13,330 bases of DNA, taken from assembly GCA_964487155.1 (NCBI GenBank), contig CAZAQB010000095.1:1-13330 (forward strand), in the 5' to 3' direction. The stretch's first letter is position 1, and every line of letters begins with the position of its first letter. This stretch comes from CAZAQB01 sp964487155 (lineage in GTDB: Bacteria; Pseudomonadota; Gammaproteobacteria; Nitrococcales; Nitrococcaceae). The notes beneath the pieces are model-generated. The model worked only from the letters and a program-made list of their open reading frames with translations, did no database searches and was not told the DNA's origin. The position numbers and the translations under genes are program-made. Shown piece after piece: positions 7,061 through 13,330 of this stretch.

Positions 7061-7558
7061 ATGTCCCACGGACCGTCCCTGCCCCCGGTGCTGCGCGCCC
7101 CGCTGGCGCTGCTGGGCAGCCCGTTGCTGCAAGCCGGGGCCGGAGCGCTGCAAGGCGCGCTGGCCGCCATGGTGCAGCGCGCCCTGGTCAAGTCCGGTCT
7201 GGAGCAGGATCTGCAACTGCTGGAGGGCCGCTGCCTGGCAGTGCGGGTGGACGACCTGGGACTTGGCTTGCGATTCACTGCCGGCCCCCAGGGGCTGGCC
7301 GCGGCCCCGCCGGAGCTTGCGGCGGACGCCACCATCGCCGGGGACAGCGCCGCCTTCCTGCTGCTGGCCTCGCGCCGGGAAGATCCGGACACACTGTTCT
7401 TCCGGCGCCGGCTGGTGATCTCCGGCGATACGGCGCTGGGGCTTGGCGTGAAGAACCTGCTGGACGCCCTGGAGCCGGAATCACTGCCCTGGCCGGCGCG
7501 CCGGCTGCTGCAGGACCTGGCCTGGCTGCAACAGCGCCTGGCGGGGCCTGCAGCCTGA
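7061..7558 (+). CDS. ubiT: UbiT, SCP2-domain accessory factor for O2-independent ubiquinone synthesis
   Basis: UbiT (YhbT in E. coli) is an SCP2-fold lipid-binding protein that, with UbiU and UbiV, makes ubiquinone without oxygen, probably by presenting the hydrophobic intermediates. The protein has 165 residues. The diagnostic segment is REDPDTLFF (106-114), then RRRLVISGDTALGLGVKNLLD, nearly the E. coli sequence. The N-terminus (about 8-40) is hydrophobic and could be amphipathic and membrane-facing. The ATG has GGAG seven bases upstream. The gene is divergent from fabA and convergent with ubiV, with a single base between the two stop codons (7556-7558 and 7560-7562). In E. coli ubiT instead diverges from ubiUV, so the cluster is rearranged here. 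The FNR-like box at 6988-7001 fits anaerobic induction. Confidence 0.93.
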   Translation: MSHGPSLPPVLRAPLALLGSPLLQAGAGALQGALAAMVQRALVKSGLEQDLQLLEGRCLAVRVDDLGLGLRFTAGPQGLAAAPPELAADATIAGDSAAFLLLASRREDPDTLFFRRRLVISGDTALGLGVKNLLDALEPESLPWPARRLLQDLAWLQQRLAGPAA

Positions 7559-7559
7559 T

Positions 7560-8438
7560 TCAGCAGCCGCCGGCCATACCGGGTCCGCCCCGCCAGTAGC
7601 CGTCAGAACCGCCCTCGGCCGCCAGCCCAGGCGGCAGCGACGCGCCAGGGCCGGCATCCAGCGCCTCCCGCAGGGCCCACACCCTGGCGGCTGTGTCGTC
7701 TCCGGTGGGACTCAGCCGCAGCAGATCGACACCCAGGCGCTGGATCGCGGCCCACTCACCCAGCAGGTTGCAGGGGGCGGCGGACAGGGTCTGGATGCCG
7801 TTCAGGGTCAGAAACGGCCGGCCCTCGCGAGTGTGCAGCGGCAGCCCGTCCGGGTGGTCCAGGCAGCGGAAGCCGCACTCGTCCTTGGGCAGATTGTAGT
7901 GGCGGGCGGTGTAGCACCGGGCCGAGTAGGCCAGCGGCAGGCGCCCGTAGGCGAACAGCTCGGTTTCAAGCGCAGGGCCGGCAGCCGCCGCCAGTGTCGC
8001 GATGGCCTCCTGTCCCAGATCCACCGGCGGCACCCAGCGGATCATCCCCTGGCGGCGCAGCACTTCCAGGCTGCGGGGGTTGTAGATGTTGAGCGTGCTG
8101 CCGCCCACGAACGGCCGGCCGAGCGCCGCCAGGTGCTGAGCGGCGGCCAGGTCGTTGGCCTCGACCGGCAGATCGCCGTTCTCACACAGCCGGCGCAGGG
8201 CGGCCAGTTCCGAGGCCGCCTCCACCAGGGTGAGGGTGCAGAGCACCACTTCCTTGCCGCTCGCCAGCAATTCCCCGGCCAGGGCGAGCCAGTCGCGGGA
8301 GGAGAGCTCGCGGCGCTTGGAGCAGACCGTCTCCCCCAGGTACACCACGTCCAGGGGCAGGTCTGCCACGCTCCGGTAGAAGGCCAGCACCCGTTCCCGG
8401 GGCCAGAAGTAGAGCAGGGGGCCGAGACTGATACGCAT
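7560..8438 (-). CDS. ubiV: UbiV, U32-family [4Fe-4S] protein of O2-independent ubiquinone synthesis
   Basis: UbiV (YhbV) forms a heterodimer with UbiU that supports the anaerobic hydroxylation steps of ubiquinone synthesis using prephenate rather than O2. It belongs to the U32 'peptidase' family. The 292-residue protein starts MRISLGPLLYFW like the family. The four iron-sulfur ligand cysteines are present: Cys39 in LGETVCSKRREL, Cys175 in YSARCYTARHY, and Cys188 and Cys192 in DECGFRC. The last 20 or so residues are Gly-rich and probably variable. The ATG has GGAGA seven bases upstream. ubiU ends 24 bases upstream on the same strand, so the two are surely one transcript. The 3' end meets ubiT head-on. 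Confidence 0.96.
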   Translation of the reverse strand: MRISLGPLLYFWPRERVLAFYRSVADLPLDVVYLGETVCSKRRELSSRDWLALAGELLASGKEVVLCTLTLVEAASELAALRRLCENGDLPVEANDLAAAQHLAALGRPFVGGSTLNIYNPRSLEVLRRQGMIRWVPPVDLGQEAIATLAAAAGPALETELFAYGRLPLAYSARCYTARHYNLPKDECGFRCLDHPDGLPLHTREGRPFLTLNGIQTLSAAPCNLLGEWAAIQRLGVDLLRLSPTGDDTAARVWALREALDAGPGASLPPGLAAEGGSDGYWRGGPGMAGGC

Positions 8439-8462
8439 GGAAGATTCTCCGGTCGGGCGGTC

Positions 8463-9002
8463 TCACTGCCAGGGGCGGTGGTAGGCCCCCAGGGTGGTCT
8501 GGCTGCCCTCCGAGACGGCTGCCAGCGCCTGCATCCATTCCTGCCGCGGCCGAAAGCCCTGAGGGTCCGAGGCCAGGGCGTCCAGTGCAGCGCGCCACAC
8601 CCGGGTCACCTGGGCTACATAGGCCGGGCTGCGCTGGCGCCCCTCGATCTTGACGGCGGCGACGCCGGCGGCCACCAGTTGCGGAAGCAGCTCCAGGGTA
8701 TTGAGGCTGGTGGGCTCTTCGATGGCGTGGTAGACGGCGTCCCCGACCCGGAAGCGGCCCTTGCACAGCGTGGGGTAACCGGCATTCTCGCCGGCACCGA
8801 AGCGGTCGATAAGCATTCCGTTGAGCCGCGACTCCAGCTCGCTGCCACGCTGTTCCCAGCGCACATGGGCGGCGGGGGAGCAGACCCCGTGGCTGTTGGG
8901 CGATTCCCCGGTGACGTAGGACGACAGCAGACAGCGGCCCTCCACCATTACACACAGGGAGCCGAAGCCGAACACCTCCAGTGGCACCGGGCTGGCCTCC
9001 GC
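8463..9002 (-). CDS. ubiU: UbiU, U32-family [4Fe-4S] protein (partial, N-terminus in the N-gap)
   Basis: UbiU (YhbU) is UbiV's partner in O2-independent ubiquinone hydroxylation. Only the C-terminal 179 residues are visible; the frame is open into the N run. E. coli UbiU has 331 residues, so about 150 are missing. All four family ligand cysteines are in the visible part with E. coli spacing: SLCVMVEGRC (seven residues between the first and second), the third 17 residues on in GVCSP, the fourth in YPTLCKGR. EEPTSLNTLELLP, VKIEGRQRSPAYV and the end TTLGAYHRPWQ are close to the E. coli sequence. The GTG at 8987 is an internal valine, not the start. ubiV follows after 24 bases. The promoter would lie in the gap, facing the thioredoxin gene. 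Confidence 0.95.
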   Translation of the reverse strand, partial: AEASPVPLEVFGFGSLCVMVEGRCLLSSYVTGESPNSHGVCSPAAHVRWEQRGSELESRLNGMLIDRFGAGENAGYPTLCKGRFRVGDAVYHAIEEPTSLNTLELLPQLVAAGVAAVKIEGRQRSPAYVAQVTRVWRAALDALASDPQGFRPRQEWMQALAAVSEGSQTTLGAYHRPWQ

Positions 9003-9102
9003 NNNNNNNNNNNNNNNNNNNNNNNNNNNNNNNNNNNNNNNNNNNNNNNNNNNNNNNNNNNNNNNNNNNNNNNNNNNNNNNNNNNNNNNNNNNNNNNNNN
9101 NN
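9003..9102. other. Assembly gap (100 N, placeholder length)
   Basis: A run of exactly 100 N joins two contigs. It interrupts ubiU on the left and a thioredoxin gene on the right. The missing parts, about 150 codons of ubiU and about 42 of the thioredoxin, need roughly 580 bases plus a divergent intergenic region, so the true gap must be well over 100 bases if the join is right. Confidence 0.95.
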
Positions 9103-9306
9103 CTGGAGGACGTGGCCGAGCGCTATGGAGACCAGATCAAGGTCGTGAAGGTGGATGTGGACAACAGCGGCGATCTGCCCGCCACCTATCGGGTCCGGGG
9201 TATCCCCACCCTGATGATGTTCAAGGGTGGCGAGGTTGCGGAAACCAAGGTCGGCGCGCTGGGCCGATCTGATCTGGAGGACTGGGTCCGCGCCCACGTG
9301 GCGTGA
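9103..9306 (+). CDS. trxA: Thioredoxin (partial, N-terminus in the N-gap)
   Basis: Thioredoxin is a small cytosolic disulfide reductase. The visible 67 residues correspond to about residue 42 to the end of a TrxA of roughly 109 residues. LEDVAERYGDQIKVVKVDVD matches the helix and central strand after the active site. RVRGIPTLMMFKGGEV contains the cis-proline loop, and TKVGALGRSDLEDWV is the typical C-terminal helix. The catalytic WCGPC motif would lie in the gap, so it cannot be confirmed. The GTG at 9112 is internal. Gene symbol trxA is by similarity; another single-domain thioredoxin cannot be excluded. The gene diverges from ubiU and converges with the ycgN-like gene, with a strong hairpin between. 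Confidence 0.88.
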   Translation: MEDVAERYGDQIKVVKVDVDNSGDLPATYRVRGIPTLMMFKGGEVAETKVGALGRSDLEDWVRAHVA

Positions 9307-9309
9307 CCC

Positions 9310-9345
9310 GCGGCTGCCCCGGCGGGCTCCCGGCGGGGCAGCCGC
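9310..9345. terminator. Strong 12-bp hairpin between convergent trxA and ycgN
   Basis: GCGGCTGCCCCG (9310-9321) pairs perfectly with CGGGGCAGCCGC (9334-9345). The stem starts 3 bases after the thioredoxin stop and ends 11 bases before the stop of the opposing gene. A few more G-C pairs are possible in the loop. No T-tract follows on either strand, so it is terminator-like by position and stability but not a textbook intrinsic terminator. Confidence 0.55.
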
Positions 9346-9356
9346 ATACCGATGGT

Positions 9357-9890
9357 TCAGAGGTCGCGGTCCAGGTCGTCCCGAACCCGGTCCTCGATCG
9401 CCTCGGCTCCCAGCCGATCCTCGGGCGTGACCCGGCCACGCACCGACACGCCGCGGCGGTGCACCGACTCCGGATCGCCGCTGACCAGCGGGTGCCAGTC
9501 CGCCAGGCCGCGGCCCTCCGCCAGCCGGCGGTAGGCGCAGCTGCGCGGCAGCCAGGTGTAGCGGGCCACGTCGGCGGGCGTCAGTGCGATGCAGTCCGGC
9601 ACCTGCAACTGGCGGTTGGGGTAGTCGCGGCAGCGGGCGGTGAGCGGATGCAGCAGCCGGCAGGACACGTCGGTGTAGAACAGCTCCCCGGTATCCTCGT
9701 CCTCGATCTTGTGGACGCAGCACTTGCCGCAGCCGTCGCAAAGCAGCTCCCACTCTGGTGGACTCATGGCCTCCAGGGGCTTGCGCTCCCAGAACGGCGC
9801 CAGCCCGCCCGGGGTCACAGCCGGCGGCGCCCCATGGCGGGTGTCGGAGGCGGCTGGCTCCGGTATACTGCGCGCCCTGCGCCTGCTCAC
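9357..9890 (-). CDS. YcgN-like UPF0260 cysteine-cluster protein
   Basis: This is a YcgN/UPF0260 protein, a family with a YkgJ-type cysteine cluster thought to bind zinc or iron and without a settled function. The core FWERKPLEAMSPPEWELL, then CDGCGKCC (51-58 from the long start), DEDTGELFYT, PDCIALT, LPRSCAYR and WHPL closely follows E. coli YcgN. Further cysteines stand at 77, 87, 100 and 115. From the GTG at 9890 it has 177 residues, about 24 more than E. coli YcgN (153); this start has GGAGA eight bases upstream. An in-frame GTG at 9818 would give 153 residues but has a poor ribosome binding site. The longer start leaves 24 bases to divergent prfC and places this gene's 5' end over the likely prfC promoter. 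Gene identity is firm; the start is not. Confidence 0.88.
   Translation of the reverse strand: MSRRRARSIPEPAASDTRHGAPPAVTPGGLAPFWERKPLEAMSPPEWELLCDGCGKCCVHKIEDEDTGELFYTDVSCRLLHPLTARCRDYPNRQLQVPDCIALTPADVARYTWLPRSCAYRRLAEGRGLADWHPLVSGDPESVHRRGVSVRGRVTPEDRLGAEAIEDRVRDDLDRDL
9841..9869 (+). promoter_or_regulatory. Putative prfC promoter with a symmetric -10 element
   Basis: TATACT at 9864-9869 differs from the sigma-70 -10 consensus at one base. GTGTCG at 9841-9846, 17 bases upstream, is a weak -35. Transcription would begin near 9876, giving a 5' leader of about 39 bases for prfC. The core GTATAC is palindromic. On the other strand TATACC (9867-9862) with a weak GTGAGC (9890-9885) at 17 bases could drive the ycgN-like gene from its internal GTG. 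Confidence 0.5.
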
Positions 9891-9914
9891 TATTGACGTC
9901 TCCGAAGAGCACCC

Positions 9915-11492
9915 ATGCCCGATCTCGCCAGCGAAGTCGCCCGCCGGCGCACCTTCGCGATTATTTCACACCCGGACGCCGGCAAGACCACCCTCACCGA
10001 AAAGCTGCTGCTGTTCGGCGGCGCCATTCAGCTCGCCGGCACGGTGAAAGGCCGCAAGTCGGCGCGCCATGCCACCTCGGACTGGATGGAGCTGGAGAAG
10101 CAGCGGGGGATCTCGGTGACCTCCTCGGTGATGCAGTTCCCGTTCCGGGACCGGGTGGTTAACCTGCTGGACACCCCGGGCCACGAGGACTTCTCCGAGG
10201 ACACCTACCGCACTCTCACGGCGGTGGACTCGGCGCTGATGGTGATCGACTCAGCCAAGGGCGTCGAGGAGCGCACCATCAAGCTGATGGATGTCTGCCG
10301 GCTGCGCTCCACCCCCATCATGACCTTCATGAACAAGCTGGACCGGGAAGGCCGGGACCCGATGGAGCTGATGGACGAGGTGGAGCGCATCCTGCGCATC
10401 CGCTGCGCCCCGGTGACCTGGCCGATCGGCATGGGGGCCGCCTTCAAGGGGGTCTACCACCTGGTGGAGGACCGCATCCGGCTCTACGGGCGGGGCGAGG
10501 GCCCGGACGGCAGCGGCGAGCTGCTGGAGGGGCTGGACAACCCGCGTCTGGACGAGATCCTCGGCCACCATGCCCAGACCCTGCGCGACGAGGTGGAACT
10601 GGTGCGGGAGGCCGGCAACGAGTTCGATCTGGAGGCTTACCTGGCCGGCGAGCTGACCCCGGTGTTCTTCGGCTCGGCGGTCAACAACTTCGGGGTGCGG
10701 GAACTGCTGGAGAGCTTCGTCGCCCACGCGCCGCCGCCACAGCCCCGCGACGCCGGAGAGCGCAGCGTGGCGCCGGAGGAGGAGGCCTTCACTGGCTTCG
10801 TGTTCAAAATCCAGGCGAACATGGACCCCCAGCACCGGGATCGCGTGGCCTTCCTGCGGGTCTGCTCCGGGGTGTTCCAGCCGGGCATGAAGCTGCGCCA
10901 GGTCCGCACCGGGCGGGACATGAAGATTCCCCAGGCCATCACCTTCCTGGCCAGTGAGCGGGAGCACGCCGAGACCGCCTGGCCCGGCGACATCATCGGT
11001 GTGCACAACCACGGCACCATTCAGATCGGCGACACCTTCACCGAGGGAGAGCCGCTCAAGTTCACCGGCATTCCCAGCTTCGCCCCGGAGCTGTTCCGGC
11101 GGGCGGTGCTGCGCGATCCCATGCGCTTGAAGGCCCTGCAGAAAGGCATCGCCCAGCTCTGCGAGGAGGGCGCCTCGCAGATGCTGCGCCCGTTGCGCAG
11201 CAACGACATCATCGTCGGCGCCGTCGGCGCGCTGCAGTTTGACGTGGTGGCCTTCCGGCTGCGCTCGGAGTACGGCGTGGACTGCCACTTCGAGCCGGTG
11301 AACGTGGCCACGGCGCGCTGGGTATCGGCGGACGATCCCCGGCGCCTGGAGGAGTTCCGCCACAAGAACGAGGACAACCTGGCCCTGGACGGAGCCGGCA
11401 GCCTTACCTACGTGGCGCCGTCGCGGGTCAACCTGCAGCTCACCGAGGAGCGCTGGCCCGATATACGCTTCCACGCCACCCGGGAGATCTGA
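9915..11492 (+). CDS. prfC: Peptide chain release factor 3 (RF3)
   Basis: RF3 is a translational GTPase that removes RF1 and RF2 from the ribosome after peptide release. The 525-residue length fits E. coli RF3 (529). GTPase motifs are clear: G1 SHPDAGKTT at 18-26, G2 threonine region EKQRGISVTSSVMQF at 61-75, G3 DTPGHEDF at 86-93 and G4 NKLD at 140-143. The RF3-specific stretches SDWMELEKQRG, FMNKLDREGRDP and VGALQFDVV and the C-terminus are all present, which separates it from EF-G. The ATG at 9915 has a modest GAAGAG five bases upstream. It diverges from the ycgN-like gene and converges with the pncA gene run. Confidence 0.98.
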   Translation: MPDLASEVARRRTFAIISHPDAGKTTLTEKLLLFGGAIQLAGTVKGRKSARHATSDWMELEKQRGISVTSSVMQFPFRDRVVNLLDTPGHEDFSEDTYRTLTAVDSALMVIDSAKGVEERTIKLMDVCRLRSTPIMTFMNKLDREGRDPMELMDEVERILRIRCAPVTWPIGMGAAFKGVYHLVEDRIRLYGRGEGPDGSGELLEGLDNPRLDEILGHHAQTLRDEVELVREAGNEFDLEAYLAGELTPVFFGSAVNNFGVRELLESFVAHAPPPQPRDAGERSVAPEEEAFTGFVFKIQANMDPQHRDRVAFLRVCSGVFQPGMKLRQVRTGRDMKIPQAITFLASEREHAETAWPGDIIGVHNHGTIQIGDTFTEGEPLKFTGIPSFAPELFRRAVLRDPMRLKALQKGIAQLCEEGASQMLRPLRSNDIIVGAVGALQFDVVAFRLRSEYGVDCHFEPVNVATARWVSADDPRRLEEFRHKNEDNLALDGAGSLTYVAPSRVNLQLTEERWPDIRFHATREI

Positions 11493-11608
11493 GAGGGCAC
11501 TTCGCGGAAAACAGGGAAGTCCGGTCGGTCGCCACGCCCGCTTGGAGCGCGATTCGCGGTCGGGGCCCGCGCCTGGCCCAACCGGAGGCATCGACGCCAC
11601 CGCTCGCT

Positions 11609-11631
11609 GGCACGTTTGTTCGTAACGTACC
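11609..11631. other. Hairpin between convergent prfC and the pncA gene run
   Basis: GGCACGTT and AACGTACC pair at 7 of 8 positions around a 7-base loop (TGTTCGT). It lies in the 156-base space between the prfC stop and the stop of the opposing 66-residue gene. Terminator function is possible from its position, but no T-tract follows on either strand. Nothing else recognisable was seen in 11493-11648. Confidence 0.3.
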
Positions 11632-11648
11632 CTGCTGGCAGCCCCCTC

Positions 11649-11849
11649 TCAGCGCGCCTCCCGCTCGCGCCACGCCGCCAACAGCCGCTCGGCATCAAGC
11701 TGGCGCAGCCGGTCCACCGCCAGTTCCCAGCGGCCCTCCTGGCAGAGGCCGCTGATGCCGGCCTGCTCGTGGGCGGCCAGCGCCTCGGCGATGCAGGCAT
11801 CCCGCACCGCCAGCGCCAGCCGGCGGTCGCGCTCGGCGCCTGCCGTCAC
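11649..11849 (-). CDS. Small conserved-looking hypothetical protein (66 residues)
   Basis: The same frame is open much further upstream, but the likely gene begins at the GTG at 11849, whose GTGA overlaps the stop codon of the upstream isomerase-like gene by four bases, a sign of translational coupling. The product starts MTAGAERDRRLALAVRDACI and is mostly predicted helix. The segment GISGLCQEGRWELAVDRLRQLD looks like a conserved core, and I recall similar short proteins in gammaproteobacteria without a function. It has two cysteines (19 and 36) and no signal peptide or membrane segment. I do not recognise a named family. Its role may be tied to the isomerase-like neighbour. Confidence 0.7.
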   Translation of the reverse strand: MTAGAERDRRLALAVRDACIAEALAAHEQAGISGLCQEGRWELAVDRLRQLDAERLLAAWREREAR

Positions 11850-12457
11850 GCCGCGCTCTCGCCGCCGGCCAAGGCCTGGGCCAGAAAGTAGAGCCGATCC
11901 TGTCCCCAGAACAGCTCCCCCCGGTAGACATAGGTGGGCACCCCGAAGACGCCGAGGCGGATCGCATCCCGGGTGTTTTCCTCCAGGCGCTGGCGAACCT
12001 CTGGCTCGTCGGCGGCGGAGAATAGCGGTTCCGGCGGCAGGCCCGCCCGGCGCATCAGCTCGGCCAGGGCATCGGCATCGGCCAGATTGGCATCCTCCAG
12101 CCACAGTGCCCCCATGAAAGTGCGTGCCAGGGCCGCGGCGTCGTCCTCGCGGGCCTCCGCGGCCAGCACCAGGCGGGTGGCCAGGCCGGCGTCGAAGGGG
12201 TGGTGGGCGGGCTGCAGGATCAGGTCGAGACCGCGATGCCGCGACCAGCGCCGCAACTCGGTCAGACGGTAAGCCTGTTTCTCGGGGGACTTCTTGCCCC
12301 CGGGCTGGCCGCCGTTGGCCTTGAACACCCGCGGCAGGTCGACGAAGCGGTGGCGCACCGGCACGCCCGCGTCATCGCAGATCTGCTCCAGGCCCTCCCA
12401 GCCCATGAGCACCCAGGGCGAGAGCAGGGAGCAGAAATGATGCACTTCTCCGGACAT
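11846..12457 (-). CDS. 2-hydroxychromene-2-carboxylate isomerase-like protein (GST kappa/DsbA fold)
   Basis: This 203-residue protein belongs to the DsbA-fold group of 2-hydroxychromene-2-carboxylate isomerases and kappa-class glutathione transferases, which use glutathione as cofactor. The N-terminal SLLSPWVLMG (10-19) carries the Ser-Pro that replaces the CxxC of true DsbA; Ser13 is the probable glutathione-contacting residue. The long helical insertion includes the HHPFDAGLATRLVLAA segment. The C-terminal VFGVPTYVYRGELFWGQDRL contains the cis-proline and the family's GQDR. There is no signal peptide, so it is cytosolic. The ATG has GAGGA six bases upstream; pncA ends 27 bases before it and a 66-residue gene overlaps its stop. 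No aromatic-degradation genes are nearby, so the true substrate is unknown. Confidence 0.87.
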   Translation of the reverse strand: MSGEVHHFCSLLSPWVLMGWEGLEQICDDAGVPVRHRFVDLPRVFKANGGQPGGKKSPEKQAYRLTELRRWSRHRGLDLILQPAHHPFDAGLATRLVLAAEAREDDAAALARTFMGALWLEDANLADADALAELMRRAGLPPEPLFSAADEPEVRQRLEENTRDAIRLGVFGVPTYVYRGELFWGQDRLYFLAQALAGGESAA

Positions 12458-12484
12458 GGGCGATCCTCGGTTGGGACGCCGGCT

Positions 12485-13132
12485 TCAGGCCGTGCCGGCT
12501 GCCGACTCCACGATTTCCACGCCGGCCTCCCTCAGGGCCGCCGCGACGCTGTCGTCGGCACCGGAATCCACCGGGCGGGTGAGATCCCAGAGCATGATGG
12601 TACGGAAACCCTCGGTGGCGGCGTCCTCGGCGGTCCACTGGACGCAGTAGTCTCGCGCCAGCCCGCACACCTGCACTTCGGTGATGCCCCGTTCCCTCAG
12701 GTAGCCCGCCAGGCCCGTGGGCGGGCGCTCGCCATCGACGTTCCAGTTGTTCCGGAAGCCACTGTAGCTGTCCACGGCGGGGTTGTCCCCCTTGCGGATG
12801 ATGGCCGAAACCCGATTCAGCGGCAGATCTTCGTGCAGAGCGGCGTTGTCGGAGCCCTGCACGCAGTGATCGGGCCACAGCACCTGCTCGTGGCCGTAGA
12901 GATCGATGGTCTGGAAGGGCTCGGCGCCGTCGTGACTGCTGGCAAAGGAAATGTGGCCGGCGGGATGCCAGTCCTGGGTGGTTACTACCGCGGCGTAGGA
13001 CTGATCGTTCATCAGCCGGGCGATAGGCTCTACCACCTCGCTGCCGCGCTCGGCGGCCAGCGCGCCGCCTTCCATGAAATCGGGCTGCACATCCACCACG
13101 ATCAGGGCGGTGCGCGCGTGGGTCGTGCTCAT
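12485..13132 (-). CDS. pncA: Nicotinamidase/isochorismatase-family amidase (PncA-like)
   Basis: PncA hydrolyses nicotinamide to nicotinate and ammonia, feeding NAD salvage. The 215-residue cysteine hydrolase (E. coli PncA is 213) shows the catalytic triad Asp14 (IVVDVQPDF), Lys114 (IIRKGDNP) and Cys163 (GLARDYCVQWTA). The metal-site residues Asp54, His56 and His60 are in QDWHPAGHISFA. VLWPDHCVQG and DSYSGF are also typical of nicotinamidases rather than of general isochorismatases. The ATG at 13132 has a strong GGAGGT six bases upstream. It is first in a minus-strand run with the isomerase-like and 66-residue genes. Upstream (13133-13280) are a small CCCCG/CGGGG hairpin at 13243-13256 and the repeat element. 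Confidence 0.94.
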   Translation of the reverse strand: MSTTHARTALIVVDVQPDFMEGGALAAERGSEVVEPIARLMNDQSYAAVVTTQDWHPAGHISFASSHDGAEPFQTIDLYGHEQVLWPDHCVQGSDNAALHEDLPLNRVSAIIRKGDNPAVDSYSGFRNNWNVDGERPPTGLAGYLRERGITEVQVCGLARDYCVQWTAEDAATEGFRTIMLWDLTRPVDSGADDSVAAALREAGVEIVESAAGTA

Positions 13133-13280
13133 GATGTTACCTCCGCTGGCTGTCGCGACCCCCTGATGGGGCCCACTAGTCCAGATGGCGGCGAAGCGGC
13201 GCCGTCACAAGGTGGGGCGGGGGGCGTCGGATTCCGGTGAGCCCCCGTTGGCGGGGTTCAGCCGGTTTGGCTGTCACTAG

Positions 13281-13330
13281 CCTGAAGATTTCATGAATTT
13301 GTGCTGATATCGCGTAGGATATTGGTTTCA
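13281..13330 (-). mobile_element. Truncated 'right' end of the MITE-like repeat element
   Basis: The reverse complement of these 50 bases matches 1321-1370, the right end of the complete element, with four differences over the 50 bases. It begins CCTGAAG and is preceded by CTAG (13277-13280), the presumed 4-bp flank. The copy continues beyond the right edge, inverted relative to the complete copy. The conserved differences between left-type and right-type ends identify it as a right end. Confidence 0.7.

Noticed and set aside
8182..9912. 576-codon minus-strand frame reading through the 100 N gap
   Set aside because: Reading through an N run is an artefact, and the frame overlaps ubiU, thioredoxin and ycgN-like genes in wrong frames.
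10251..11600. 449-codon minus-strand frame antisense to prfC
   Set aside because: Shadow of prfC, whose GTPase motifs are intact on the plus strand.

Overview
The window is a GC-rich piece of a gammaproteobacterial chromosome, mostly housekeeping genes. The evidence is a FabA/FabB pair for anaerobic unsaturated fatty acid synthesis, Mfd next to the gammaproteobacterial lipoprotein-like factor CsiV, the UbiT/UbiU/UbiV set for oxygen-independent ubiquinone synthesis, YcgN and RF3. The UbiTUV genes suggest a facultative anaerobe that respires with ubiquinone. A member of the Chromatiales/Ectothiorhodospiraceae or a relative would fit, but the genus cannot be fixed from this sequence.

Layout. 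1-39: one end of a small repeat element, cut by the window edge. 363-1163 (-): csiV. 1210-1370: a complete 161-bp copy of the repeat element, flanked by TTAA on both sides and lying between mfd and csiV. 1433-4891 (-): mfd. 4979-6202 (-): fabB. 6339-6857 (-): fabA. 7061-7558 (+): ubiT, divergent from fabA. 7560-8438 (-): ubiV. 8463-9002 (-): C-terminal part of ubiU, cut by a run of exactly 100 N (9003-9102). 9103-9306 (+): C-terminal part of a thioredoxin. 9357-9890 (-): ycgN-like. 9915-11492 (+): prfC. 11649-11849, 11846-12457 and 12485-13132 (-): a three-gene run of pncA-type amidase, HCCA-isomerase-like (GST kappa/DsbA-fold) protein and a 66-residue unknown protein. 13281-13330: the opposite end of the same repeat element, cut by the right edge.

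How the genes work together. fabA and fabB form the classical unsaturated-fatty-acid branch. ubiT, ubiU and ubiV work together in O2-independent hydroxylation of ubiquinone precursors. A 14-bp FNR/ANR-like box sits upstream of ubiT at a spacing suited to activation. mfd couples transcription to repair and prfC recycles RF1/RF2.

The least ordinary part is the repeat element: a MITE-like sequence with terminal inverted repeats of about 54 bp, 4-bp YTAR flanks (TTAA or CTAG), and arms whose differences are nearly all transitions. In the minus-strand RNA these differences become G-U pairs, so the RNA could fold into a near-perfect hairpin. No CRISPR array, tRNA, rRNA or phage gene was seen.
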